Of a DNA stretch of 64,000 nt, positions 40,280 through 47,814 are shown piece by piece (position 1 is the first letter of the stretch; the number at the start of each line of letters is the position of its first letter). The translations under genes and the position numbers were made by a program. The notes below the pieces were generated by a model, which saw nothing but the letters and a program-made list of their open reading frames with translations, had not been told where the DNA came from and did not search any database. The DNA is from Asanoa iriomotensis (GTDB taxonomy: Bacteria > Actinomycetota > Actinomycetes > Mycobacteriales > Micromonosporaceae). The DNA is taken from assembly GCF_016862515.1 (NCBI RefSeq), contig NZ_BONC01000020.1, forward strand, positions 52,823 through 116,822, written 5' to 3'.

Positions 40280-40335
40280 ACCCGGGTCCGCGGTGGGCAC
40301 GACCGTCGCTCCCGCCGGACACCGCTCGCTCCGCG
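40280..40335 (+). repeat. Interspersed 3'-flanking repeat, copy B
   Basis: Contains ACCCGGGTCCGCGGTGGGC, the shared core ACCGTCGCTCCCGCCGGACA and CCGCTCGCTCCGCGTCGCTGCC. It lies 62 nt after the first hydrolase stop, in the same direction. It is translated in frame ahead of the next gene's lipoprotein signal, so that apparent N-terminal extension is probably not real. Confidence 0.75.
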
Positions 40336-40385
40336 TCGCTGCCACGTCCGCGCCGGGTCACGCTTCAAGCGCGATCAATCGGCGG

Positions 40386-41309
40386 TTGCGCGCCGCCCTA
40401 GGCGGTGCGGCGATGGTCGGGGCGGTGTTGCTCGCGGGGTGTGGCGTTGCGGCAACGCCGCAGACCCCGATCGGCCGGACGGCGCCTCCCTCGCCGCCCA
40501 GCGTCACCACGGTCACGCCGAAGGTGCGCGGGACCGCGCCGGCGCGGGCGTTCGAGGTGGCCGTGCGGGAACTCGACTTCTCCCGCCAGGGGCGGGCGCT
40601 CAAGACCACCGTCTACTACCCCGAGGGTGCCGGGCGGTTTCCGCTGGTGCTGTTCAGTCATGGGCTGGGCGGGCGGCCCGCGGACTACGCGCCCCTGTTG
40701 CGGCGGTGGGCGGCCGCCGGCTTTGTCGTGGCCGCGCCGGCCTATCCGCACACCAACGGCGACACCGACGACTACGACGTGATCGACGTCGTCAACCAGC
40801 CCGCCGACGCTTCCTACGTGATCGGGCGGGTGCTCGCGCTCGACGCGCGCCGCGGTGACCGGTTCTTCGGGCGGCTCGCCACCGACCGGGTGGCCGCGGC
40901 CGGGCACTCGGCCGGTGGGATCACCACGGTCGGGCTGTTCACCCTCGCCCGTGACGCACGGCTCGACGCCGGGATCGTGCTGTCCGGCAACGGGCTCGGT
41001 GCCGGCACCGGGTTCCGCGGCGCACCGGCGGACATGCTGTTCGTGCACGGTGAGCGGGACGAGACCGTCTCGTACGCCTCCGGCAAAGCCGCCTACGACG
41101 CCGTGCCCTGGCCCAAGGCGTTCCTGTCGTTCCCCCAGGGTGACCACGGCACCAACCTGCTGCGGGACGGCGGCACGTCGTTCGACGTGCTGGCCGGCAC
41201 CACGACGGAGTTCCTGCGCTTCGCGCTCTACGGCGACCCGAACGCCAAGGGACGGATCCCCAAGGCGGCCGCGAACGACGGCGTCGCCACGCTCGACGAC
41301 CGGCTCTGA
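40386..41309 (+). CDS. Lipoprotein alpha/beta hydrolase, paralogue of upstream gene
   Basis: About 307 residues from the TTG at 40386, which gives a short signal with a lipobox ending LLAGC. An ATG at 40413 would leave the signal too short. An ATG at 40215 overlaps the upstream stop (ATGA) but makes a ~57-residue extension through the interspersed repeat. The core has LVLFSHGLGGRP, nucleophile GHSAGG, acid region HGERDETVSY and QGDHGTN. It shares long motifs with the upstream protein (RWAAAGFVV, APAYPHT, VNQPADA), so it is a tandem duplicate, membrane-anchored rather than free. Confidence 0.78.
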   Translation: MRAALGGAAMVGAVLLAGCGVAATPQTPIGRTAPPSPPSVTTVTPKVRGTAPARAFEVAVRELDFSRQGRALKTTVYYPEGAGRFPLVLFSHGLGGRPADYAPLLRRWAAAGFVVAAPAYPHTNGDTDDYDVIDVVNQPADASYVIGRVLALDARRGDRFFGRLATDRVAAAGHSAGGITTVGLFTLARDARLDAGIVLSGNGLGAGTGFRGAPADMLFVHGERDETVSYASGKAAYDAVPWPKAFLSFPQGDHGTNLLRDGGTSFDVLAGTTTEFLRFALYGDPNAKGRIPKAAANDGVATLDDRL

Positions 41310-41317
41310 ACACGCGA

Positions 41318-41346
41318 GCGGCGGGGTCCGATGTGGACCCCGCCGC
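41318..41346. terminator. Hairpin terminator between convergent genes
   Basis: A perfect 12-bp stem (41318-41329 with 41335-41346) with a 5-nt loop, extended by CACGC/GCGTG further out. No T-run. It lies 9 nt past the hydrolase stop and 17 nt before the convergent beta-helix gene's stop, and may serve both. Confidence 0.8.
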
Positions 41347-41363
41347 CCGTGCGTGTCAGCTTG

Positions 41364-42758
41364 CTACCGGACCGGCTTGCGGTTGTCGGCGAACAGGTTC
41401 GTGCTGTTCTGCCAGCTGATGCCCGACTGGGTCGGGCGCGCGATCACGCCGTAGCGGAAGTCGCGGCCGAACAGGTTGTCGCGGAACACGATGCCCGAGC
41501 CGTTGAGGTCTTCCCGCACACCGATCGAGTAGTTGCCGCCGTTGCAGTAGTTCTGCTCGTACAACAGGTTGGTGACGCTCGGACCGGTGGTCGACCCGAT
41601 CATCAGGCAGGCGTTGAACGGGTCCTTGGTGTTCGGGTTGTACGCCTCGATCGTGTTGTGGCGCACCACGATGTTGGAGCCCGCCGTGGTCTGCATGGCG
41701 TCGTTGTGCGAGCCGTCCGCCCGGGTCAGGTGGTGGATCCACGAGTCGATGACCTGGCTGTTGGTGCCCAGCCGCGGGCCGTCGATGGTGTTGAAGATCT
41801 CCACCTTCTTGAGCGTGTAGCCACCGCAGCACACCGTCGCGGAGTTCTTGCCCTGGCCGTCGATCGTCACGTTCTCGACGAGCAGGTTGGCGTTGGCGTC
41901 GCTCACCCTGATCGAGTAGTTGCTGCCGCAGCTGATCTTCGAGTTGCGGATCGTGACGTTCCTGGCGGTGACCGTCACGCAGCCCTTGATGTCGAGCCCG
42001 GTGACCACCTGGCCGGCCTTGGACAGCGTCAGCCCGCCCGAGGCCTTGAGCGCGGTGCCGTCCGGCACGCCCGTGTTGCCCGGTCCGGGGAACGAGCTCG
42101 GGATGCCCGGGCCCTGGCCGCCACCTGCGGGCGGCGGCGGGTTGGCCGGCTTCGTCGGAGCCGTGGACGGCTTGGCCGTCGCGGTCGGCGTCGGCGTCGG
42201 CGTCGCGCTGGCCGTCGCGCTCGGCGTCGGCGTCGGGACCGGCTTGGCGGGCACGCCCGGCGCGGCGACACCGCCGTCGACGTTGACCGCCTGGCCGTTC
42301 CACGTCGAGTCGATGATCGTCGCGGGAGCGGCGTCGGAGTACATGAAGCCGTTGCGGCAGCCGTGCAGCTCGACCCGTACGGCGGTGTAGTTGCCGAACA
42401 CGACCCCGTTGGTCTTGCTCGCCTGGCAGAAGATCTTCGTGTCTTCGATGCGTGTGCCGTCGAATCCTTCGTACACCCGGAGCGAGTGATATCCGCCGTA
42501 GCGAATGGTGGTATTCCGGATGGTTACGTTGTCAGCCTTTACGTACAGGTATCCGTTGATCGTCTGTCCGTCGATCACCGTGCCCGGCTTGGTCACGGTT
42601 ACGGACCCGGACTTCGCGACCGCCACCCCGACGCCCGCGGCGCCAAGAGCGAGCGTGGTCAGCGCCAACACCAGAGCGCGCCCCGGCCGCCGGAAGCCGA
42701 AGCGCCTTCCGGTGGTGTGCGGTGCTCGTCGGGTGCCTTTGTGGGCTGCCGAAAACAT
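41364..42758 (-). CDS. Secreted two-domain right-handed beta-helix protein
   Basis: A 464-residue secreted protein. A basic, Tat/Sec-like N-region (RRPGRALVLALTTLALGAAG) ends near VAVAKSGS. Two parallel beta-helix regions are seen: ~48-155 (DNVTIRNTTIRYGG) and ~225-464 (ARNVTIRNSKISCG, LVENVTIDGQG, IVVRHNTIEAYN), joined by a Pro/Thr/Ala linker (~165-205). Such folds occur in pectate lyases and other polysaccharide-active enzymes. Cys pairs (VCCGG, FNACL, NYCNGG) suggest disulfides outside the cell. I see no definite catalytic triad, so the substrate is not assigned. Confidence 0.75.
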   Translation of the reverse strand: MFSAAHKGTRRAPHTTGRRFGFRRPGRALVLALTTLALGAAGVGVAVAKSGSVTVTKPGTVIDGQTINGYLYVKADNVTIRNTTIRYGGYHSLRVYEGFDGTRIEDTKIFCQASKTNGVVFGNYTAVRVELHGCRNGFMYSDAAPATIIDSTWNGQAVNVDGGVAAPGVPAKPVPTPTPSATASATPTPTPTATAKPSTAPTKPANPPPPAGGGQGPGIPSSFPGPGNTGVPDGTALKASGGLTLSKAGQVVTGLDIKGCVTVTARNVTIRNSKISCGSNYSIRVSDANANLLVENVTIDGQGKNSATVCCGGYTLKKVEIFNTIDGPRLGTNSQVIDSWIHHLTRADGSHNDAMQTTAGSNIVVRHNTIEAYNPNTKDPFNACLMIGSTTGPSVTNLLYEQNYCNGGNYSIGVREDLNGSGIVFRDNLFGRDFRYGVIARPTQSGISWQNSTNLFADNRKPVR

Positions 42759-43058
42759 CGAGATCTGACTCCTTTGAAGAGCTTTCCGTGGGTGCCACCG
42801 CGGAACGGGCCCGACTTTACCGGCCGTAGGAGAACGCGCAGACGGACAGAAAATCCGTTGTGGATCTAGTCTTTAGCAAACCTTAAGAGCCCCTGTGCGG
42901 ATGCTTACATCGCCGATTGCGGTTCGCTTATAAGCAGCATTCGTCCGATTTGATCTCTCCCAAAAGTCCGGTTTCTCGGTCAGCCGCGATTGGGGCATCC
43001 CGGAGCCCCTAACGGGTGATCCATTTGCCCAGCTCCGGGGCCGTGCACAATGCCAGCC
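42759..43058. other. Divergent intergenic region, locally AT-rich
   Basis: 300 nt between the beta-helix gene and the phosphotransferase gene. The stretch at about 42845-42960 is clearly more AT-rich than its surroundings (for example TCTTTAGCAAACCTTAAG). It probably holds the promoters of both genes. I see no convincing ORF, no perfect hairpin and no RNA gene in it. Confidence 0.5.
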
Positions 43059-44009
43059 ATGCGGGATCGACCGGCCGGGCTGCCCGACCAGGACGTGATC
43101 GCCGGCCTGCGCGCGGGCTGGGGCATCCAGGTCCGCGAGGCCGGCTACCTGCCGTTGGGCGCGGGCAGCTACCACTGGTCGGTGGTCGCGGACGACGGGC
43201 AGCGATGGTTCGTCACCATCGACGACCACGGCGCGGACGCGGACGCGTTGGACCGCGCCCTGACCACGGCGCTGACGTTGCACGACAAGGCCGGCCTGGA
43301 CTTCGTCGTCGCACCGGTCGAGACGCGCGGCGGAAGGGCCACCTGGCGGCTGTCGCCGCGCTACACGGCGTCGGTCTTCCCTCTGCTCGACGGCGTCGGC
43401 GGCGCGTTCGGCCCACACCGCCCCCAGGACCGCGGCGCGGTCGTGGCGATGCTGGCCACCCTGCACCGGGCGACGCCCGCGGTCGACACCGTCGCGGCCC
43501 GAGCGGACCTCGACCTGCCCGACCGCGACGAGCTGACCCGGACGCTCGCCGACCTCGACGTGGAGTGGCACAGCGGACCGTTCGCGGAGCCCGCCCGGGC
43601 ACTGCTCAAAGACAGCGCCGACCGGATCGAGGGTTGGCTCGCCGACCACGACCGCCTCGTCGCCGAGGTCCGCACGAGCACCCGGCCCTGGGTCGTCACC
43701 CACGGCGAGCCCCACCCGGGCAACGTCGTAAGAACCAACAGCGGCCTGCGGCTCGTCGACTGGGACACCGCCCGCCTGGCACCGCCGGAACGCGACCTCT
43801 GGCTGGTCACCAGCGACGCCGACCTGCTGGCGCGCTACACAGAAGCCACCGGCCTGACGGTCTCGCCGACCGCCATGGACATGTTCCGGCTGAGATGGAA
43901 GCTGGCGGACATAGCCGCGTTCGTCGGCGACCTGCGCCGGCCACACGGAGCGGGGGAAGACCCAGCGGCGGCGCTGCACTACCTGACCGGCTATCTCCGG
44001 GACAGGTAG
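43059..44009 (+). CDS. Aminoglycoside-phosphotransferase-like kinase
   Basis: A ~316-residue APH-fold protein. The phosphotransfer motif is HGEPHPGN instead of the usual HGDxxxxN, so the catalytic Asp is Glu; the metal-binding motif LVDWDTA is intact. The N-lobe (residues ~25-75) shows the strand pattern GAGSYHWSVVADDGQRWFVT. Similar HGEPHPGN proteins are common in actinobacteria and are usually called phosphotransferase without a known substrate. The start is the ATG at 43059; CACAAT 7 nt upstream could be a leaderless -10, and the ATG at 43050 is the alternative. Spectinomycin kinase-like function cannot be assumed. Confidence 0.72.
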   Translation: MRDRPAGLPDQDVIAGLRAGWGIQVREAGYLPLGAGSYHWSVVADDGQRWFVTIDDHGADADALDRALTTALTLHDKAGLDFVVAPVETRGGRATWRLSPRYTASVFPLLDGVGGAFGPHRPQDRGAVVAMLATLHRATPAVDTVAARADLDLPDRDELTRTLADLDVEWHSGPFAEPARALLKDSADRIEGWLADHDRLVAEVRTSTRPWVVTHGEPHPGNVVRTNSGLRLVDWDTARLAPPERDLWLVTSDADLLARYTEATGLTVSPTAMDMFRLRWKLADIAAFVGDLRRPHGAGEDPAAALHYLTGYLRDR

Positions 44010-44016
44010 GTGCCGG

Positions 44017-44436
44017 TCAGGCGATGCCCGTGCGGCGCGTGATCAGCCGGATCCGCGCCTTGCCGCCCTCGACCTCGGCGCTCGCGGAGCTCGTCAACGC
44101 CGTCAACACCTTCCAGGCGAACGAGCTCTCCGCCGGCAGCCGCGCGCCGCGCACGGTCGGCACCTCGACCTCGACCAGGAGGGCGTCGTCGGTGACCGAG
44201 AACCGGCAGTCCAGCTCCGCGCCGGGCGTGGCGACGACCAGCAGCATCGCGCAGGCCTCGTCGACCGCGATCCGGAGATCCTCGATCTCGTCGAGGGCGA
44301 ACTGCAGCCGGGCGGCGAGGGTGGCGGTGGCCGTGCGGAGCACGCCCAGGTAGCCACCGTCAGCGGGCACGGACAGGAGCACGACGTCGTCGTCGAACGT
44401 CGCTCCGGAGTCTTGCTCGGTCGTCATCTGGCTCAC
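44017..44436 (-). CDS. Anti-sigma factor/ATP-binding protein, RsbW-like
   Basis: A 139-residue GHKL-fold protein. The helix DLRIAVDEACAMLLVV with its conserved acidic residues, the mid strands and the late SSFAWKVLTALTSSASAEV resemble RsbW/UsfX-type anti-sigma kinases of the stress-response SigF/B type. No sigma-factor gene is adjacent, unlike the usual order, so its partner is elsewhere. The ATG at 44436 is taken; 44427 is an alternative. It converges with the phosphotransferase gene at 7 nt. Confidence 0.72.
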   Translation of the reverse strand: MSQMTTEQDSGATFDDDVVLLSVPADGGYLGVLRTATATLAARLQFALDEIEDLRIAVDEACAMLLVVATPGAELDCRFSVTDDALLVEVEVPTVRGARLPAESSFAWKVLTALTSSASAEVEGGKARIRLITRRTGIA

Positions 44437-44480
44437 CGGTTGCGGACTCTACCGGGTTGCTGACACGCCTGCTGACGGCA

Positions 44481-44511
44481 CCGGCCGGCACCCGCGACGG
44501 GTGCCGGCCGG
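44481..44511. terminator. Hairpin terminator after sodN
   Basis: A perfect 14-bp stem (44481-44494 with 44498-44511) and a 3-nt loop (CGA), 21 nt past the sodN stop. It is purely GC and without a T-run. Confidence 0.8.
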
Positions 44512-44532
44512 GCTGTCGACGCAAGGGCCTGA

Positions 44533-44937
44533 TCAGGCCTGCTTGGTCTCCCAGAAGATCTTCGCGATCTCGTCGATCTTCGCCAGCAGCTTGTCGCCGT
44601 CGGCGGGGTCCACCGACTCCTTGGTGCCGGCGCCACCCGCGAGCTTGGTGGCCTCGTTGAAGAGCTGGTGCAACTGCGGGTACTTCTCGAAGTGCGGCGG
44701 CTTGAAGTAGTCGGTCCACAGCACCCACAGGTGGTGCTTGACCAGCTCGGACCGCTGCTCCTTGATGATCAAGGCGCGGGTGCGGTAGACCGGGTCCTGG
44801 TTGGCCTGGTACTTCTCCTGAATCGCCTTAATCGACTCGGCCTCGATGCGGGCCTGCGCCGGGTCGTAGACGCCGCACGGCAGGTCGCAGTGTGCGCTGA
44901 CGACCGTCCGCGGCGTAAGGAAGTTAGGAAGTCGCAT
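44533..44937 (-). CDS. sodN: Nickel superoxide dismutase precursor
   Basis: A 134-residue Ni-SOD that dismutates superoxide in the cytoplasm as a hexamer. The nickel-hook sequence HCDLPCGVYDP follows a 15-residue propeptide (MRLPNFLTPRTVVSA) that must be cut off so that the new N-terminal His can bind nickel. The remaining length fits the family. GGAGGAG lies 5 nt before the ATG. The maturation protease gene sodX lies divergently 86 nt away. Expression in streptomycetes depends on nickel, but I cannot identify a regulator site here. Confidence 0.96.
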   Translation of the reverse strand: MRLPNFLTPRTVVSAHCDLPCGVYDPAQARIEAESIKAIQEKYQANQDPVYRTRALIIKEQRSELVKHHLWVLWTDYFKPPHFEKYPQLHQLFNEATKLAGGAGTKESVDPADGDKLLAKIDEIAKIFWETKQA

Positions 44938-45023
44938 CAGGACTCCTCCAAAGGAAGCTTACGATGATCCTCACGGAGGACATTACCCCCGGTGCTGCAC
45001 CGAAACATCGCGGAGGTCCGTTC

Positions 45024-45347
45024 GTGGCGTCACTTTTCGCCGCTCTGGTGCGGGGTCCGTCGATGGCGCCCACCTTGCGCGACGGCGACGCCCTGCTGGT
45101 GTTGCGGGGTGGCCGTCCCGTCCGTCCCGGCGATGTCGTCGTCGCCACTTTCCGCGCGCGCCCCGACCTGCTGGTCGTGAAACGCGCCGTCCGGCAACAG
45201 GACGGCGGCTGGTGGCTGCACGGCGACAACGAGTTCGTCACCGACGACTCGCGGGCCTACGGCGTCGCCGACCTGAAGGGCCGCGTCCTGCTCCGGTACT
45301 GGCCGCGACCAGTGCGAATCAGGTCAAGGATTATGCTCGACAGTTAG
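45024..45347 (+). CDS. sodX: Nickel-SOD maturation protease, S26 signal-peptidase-like
   Basis: A 107-residue protein predicted to cleave the sodN propeptide. The catalytic Ser is in VRGPSMAPTLRDGD and the general-base Lys in LLVVKRAV, as in Lep-type Ser/Lys peptidases; no long membrane anchor is visible. The GTG at 45024 is chosen because GGAGG lies 7 nt upstream; the in-frame ATG at 44964 would add 20 residues without a Shine-Dalgarno sequence. Divergent adjacency to sodN supports the role. Confidence 0.87.
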   Translation: MASLFAALVRGPSMAPTLRDGDALLVLRGGRPVRPGDVVVATFRARPDLLVVKRAVRQQDGGWWLHGDNEFVTDDSRAYGVADLKGRVLLRYWPRPVRIRSRIMLDS

Positions 45348-45386
45348 CGGGCAACCCCCGCGTGCTTCGCCGGTCACCGCTGACCT

Positions 45387-45429
45387 CGCGTCGAGCCGGC
45401 ACCTCTCTGCCGGCTCACACCTCGACGCG
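45387..45429 (+). promoter_or_regulatory. Nested hairpin before malic enzyme
   Basis: CGCGTCGAG (45387-45395) pairs with CTCGACGCG (45421-45429), and inside it AGCCGGCA (45394-45401) pairs with TGCCGGCT (45408-45415). The structure ends 4 nt before the GGAG ahead of the malic enzyme start. It may be the sodX terminator or a 5'-leader structure that affects malic enzyme expression. Confidence 0.5.
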
Positions 45430-45446
45430 ATTTGGAGTACCTGCAA

Positions 45447-46631
45447 ATGTCCGCAGAGTCCACAGACGATCCGGTTTTCCAGCTGCACCGCGGCGGCAAG
45501 ATGGCGGTCACCTCGACGGTCCCGCTGACCAGCCGCGAGGACCTCTCGCTGGCGTACACGCCCGGTGTGGCCCGGGTCTGCGAGGCGATCGCCGCCGACC
45601 CCGCGCTGGTCGACGACTACACCTGGGTTTCACACACGGTGGCCGTGGTCACCGACGGTTCAGCCGTGCTCGGCCTCGGCAACATCGGCCCGCGCGCCGC
45701 GATGCCGGTGATGGAAGGCAAAGCGGTGCTGTTCAAGCAGTTCGGCGGCGTCGACGCCGTGCCGATCTGCCTCGACACGCAGGACATCGACGGCATCATC
45801 GACACGGTCACGGCGCTCGCGCCGTCGTTCGGCGGCATCAACCTCGAGGACATCAGCGCGCCGCGCTGCTTCGAGATCGAGCGCCGGCTCGACGAGGCCC
45901 TGCCGATCCCGGTCTTCCACGACGACCAGCACGGCACGGCGATCGTCGTGCTCGCGGCGCTGCGCAACGCCGCGAGCCTGTTGGAGCGCAAGCTGACCGA
46001 CCTGCGCGTGGTGGTCAGCGGCGCCGGCGCGGCCGGCATCGCGGTGACCAAGATGCTCGTCGCGGGCGGCGTCAACCCGGCCGAGGTGCTGCTGGTCGAC
46101 TCCCGCGGCATCCTGCACAGCGACCGCCCGGACCTGTCCGCGCCGGCCGCGGTGGTCAAGGCCGAGATGGCCGCGCTGACGAACCCCCACCGCCGCGCCG
46201 GCGGCATCGCGGAGGCACTGTCCGGTGCCGACGTTCTCATCGGCGTCTCGGGCGGCGAGATCCCGGAGTCGGCGGTGGCCACGATGGCCTCGGGCGCGAT
46301 CGTGTTCGCACTGGCCAACCCGACCCCCGAGGTGCACCCGGAGGTCGCGTCGCGGCACGCGGCCCTGGTCGCCACGGGCCGCAGCGACTTCCCCAACCAG
46401 ATCAACAACGTGCTGGCCTTCCCGGGCGTCTTCCGCGGCGCCCTGGAGGCCCGCGCGACGCGCATCACCGAGGGCATGAAGGTGGCGGCGGCCGACGCGA
46501 TCGCCGGCGTGGTGGCCGACAACCTCCACCCGGACGCGTTCGTCCCGTCGCCGCTCGACCCACGCGTCGCCCCGGCGGTCGCGACCGCGGTCGCCGAGGC
46601 GGCCCACCGCGACGGCGTCGCCAGGGCATAA
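45447..46631 (+). CDS. NAD(P)-dependent malic enzyme
   Basis: A 394-residue decarboxylating malate dehydrogenase making pyruvate and CO2. The substrate region LAYTPGVARVC, the HDDQHGTAIVV motif with metal-binding residues, and the Rossmann motif GAGAAGIAVTKM are present. The short form matches bacterial MaeB/Mez without the PTA-like tail. The ATG at 45447 has GGAG 9 nt upstream; a TTG at 45432 is an in-frame alternative. It links the TCA cycle (kgd) to pyruvate and NAD(P)H. Coenzyme preference cannot be read confidently. Confidence 0.92.
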   Translation: MSAESTDDPVFQLHRGGKMAVTSTVPLTSREDLSLAYTPGVARVCEAIAADPALVDDYTWVSHTVAVVTDGSAVLGLGNIGPRAAMPVMEGKAVLFKQFGGVDAVPICLDTQDIDGIIDTVTALAPSFGGINLEDISAPRCFEIERRLDEALPIPVFHDDQHGTAIVVLAALRNAASLLERKLTDLRVVVSGAGAAGIAVTKMLVAGGVNPAEVLLVDSRGILHSDRPDLSAPAAVVKAEMAALTNPHRRAGGIAEALSGADVLIGVSGGEIPESAVATMASGAIVFALANPTPEVHPEVASRHAALVATGRSDFPNQINNVLAFPGVFRGALEARATRITEGMKVAAADAIAGVVADNLHPDAFVPSPLDPRVAPAVATAVAEAAHRDGVARA

Positions 46632-46633
46632 CA

Positions 46634-46712
46634 ACCAGGCACTTTCCCGGGTCCGCCGGGGGCACGACCGTCGCTCCCGCCGGACAAATCTCGCTCCGCT
46701 TCGAGCCAGGCC
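46634..46712 (+). repeat. Interspersed 3'-flanking repeat, copy C
   Basis: Contains TTTCCCGGGTCCGCCGGGGG, the shared core ACCGTCGCTCCCGCCGGACA and CTCGCTCCGCTTCGAGCCAG. It begins just after the malic enzyme stop and in the same direction, and it runs into the hairpin at 46706. Confidence 0.75.
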
Positions 46713-46740
46713 CGCGGTGGCACGACCACCGCGGGCCTGG
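46706..46740 (+). terminator. Hairpin terminator after malic enzyme
   Basis: A perfect 15-bp stem (46706-46720 with 46726-46740) with loop CACGA. The 5' arm overlaps the end of repeat copy C. No T-run follows beyond TCATATCC. Confidence 0.75.
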
Positions 46741-46752
46741 TCATATCCCGCC

Positions 46753-46822
46753 GCTTTGCTCTGCATCCAGATACGCACCACCCCGGCGACAAGGTGGTGC
46801 GTATCTGGATGCAGAGCAAAGC
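46753..46822. repeat. Perfect 30-bp inverted repeat
   Basis: The arms 46753-46782 and 46793-46822 are perfect complements over 30 bp with a 10-nt loop (CCGGCGACAA). They begin GCTTTGCTCTGCATCCAGAT. The arms are more AT-rich than the surroundings. The element lies between malic enzyme and the oxidoreductase promoter. It could be a strong bidirectional terminator or a mobile palindromic (MITE-like) unit. Confidence 0.8.
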
Positions 46823-46850
46823 CGGTCCGGCGACGCCCGCGGTCAGCTAC

Positions 46851-46856
46851 TAGATT
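46851..46856 (+). promoter_or_regulatory. Candidate -10 for a leaderless oxidoreductase gene
   Basis: TAGATT fits the TANNNT -10 and ends 7 nt before the ATG at 46864. No Shine-Dalgarno lies between. A -35 is not clear. Confidence 0.45.
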
Positions 46857-46863
46857 CCTAACC

Positions 46864-47814
46864 ATGCGCGCTGCTTTCGCTACTAAATTCGACGACGCCG
46901 ACCCGCTGTCCGCCCTCGCCGTCGGCGACATGCCCGAGCCCGAGCGGCGCGACGGCTGGACCACCGTCGAGGTGCGGGCCAGCTCGCTCAACCACCACGA
47001 CCTCTGGTCGCTGCGCGGTGTCGGCCTGCGCGAGCAGCAGCTCCCGATGATCCTCGGCTGCGACGCCGCCGGGGTCGCGCCGGGTGGCGAGGAGGTCGTC
47101 GTCTACCCGGTGGTCACCACGCCGTCAGACCCGCGCGGCTACTCGCTCCTGTCCGAGCATTTCCCCGGCACCCTCGCCGAACGCGTCGCCGTGCCCGTGG
47201 AGAACCTGGTTCCCAAGCCCGCGGACCTGGACTGGGCCGACGCGGCGTGCCTGCCGACCGCGTGGCTGACCGCCTACCGGATGCTGACCACCAAGGGCCG
47301 CGTCGACGAGACCGACGCCGTGCTGATCCAGGGCGCCGGCGGCGGCGTCGCCACCGCCGCGGCACTGATCGCGGTCGCGATGGACAAGCGGGTGTACGTC
47401 ACCAGTCGCGACCCCAAGAAGCGCGAGCGCATCGGCGCTCTCGGCGTGACCGCCCTGGAGCCGGGCGCCCGGCTGCCCGAGCGGGTCGGCGTGGTCATCG
47501 AGACCGTCGGCGAGGCCACCTTCGAACACTCGCTCAAGTGCAGCGCACCCGGCGCGCGGATCGTGGTGTCCGGCGCCACCTCAGGCCACCTGCCGAAGGT
47601 CGACCTGCGCCGGGTCTACGCGATGCAGCTGGAGATCCTCGGCAGCTCCATGGGCACCCCCGGCGAGCTGGCCGCTCTGCTGTCCTTCTGCGCCGACAAG
47701 GCGATCCGGCCCGTGGTCGACGAGGTGATCGGCTTCTCCGAGGTCGAACGCGCCTTCGCCCGCCTCCACGAGGGCGACGTCTTCGGCAAGGTTGTCCTGG
47801 ATCACACCCGCTGA
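46864..47814 (+). CDS. Zinc-free MDR quinone oxidoreductase-like protein
   Basis: A 316-residue medium-chain dehydrogenase/reductase. It begins MRAAFATKFDDADPL, carries SSLNHHDLWSLRG in the substrate domain and the NADPH-type Rossmann motif QGAGGGVATAAALIAVA, and lacks the full Cys set of zinc-containing alcohol dehydrogenases. This suggests NADPH:quinone or alkenal/enoyl reductase activity. An upstream in-frame extension to 46717 crosses the 30-bp hairpin and is rejected. It stands alone with a probable leaderless start and overlaps the convergent membrane-protein gene by 13 nt. Confidence 0.83.
   Translation: MRAAFATKFDDADPLSALAVGDMPEPERRDGWTTVEVRASSLNHHDLWSLRGVGLREQQLPMILGCDAAGVAPGGEEVVVYPVVTTPSDPRGYSLLSEHFPGTLAERVAVPVENLVPKPADLDWADAACLPTAWLTAYRMLTTKGRVDETDAVLIQGAGGGVATAAALIAVAMDKRVYVTSRDPKKRERIGALGVTALEPGARLPERVGVVIETVGEATFEHSLKCSAPGARIVVSGATSGHLPKVDLRRVYAMQLEILGSSMGTPGELAALLSFCADKAIRPVVDEVIGFSEVERAFARLHEGDVFGKVVLDHTR

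Noticed and set aside
46717..46863. N-terminal extension of the oxidoreductase
   Set aside because: It would translate across the 30-bp hairpin; the ATG at 46864 aligns with the usual family start.
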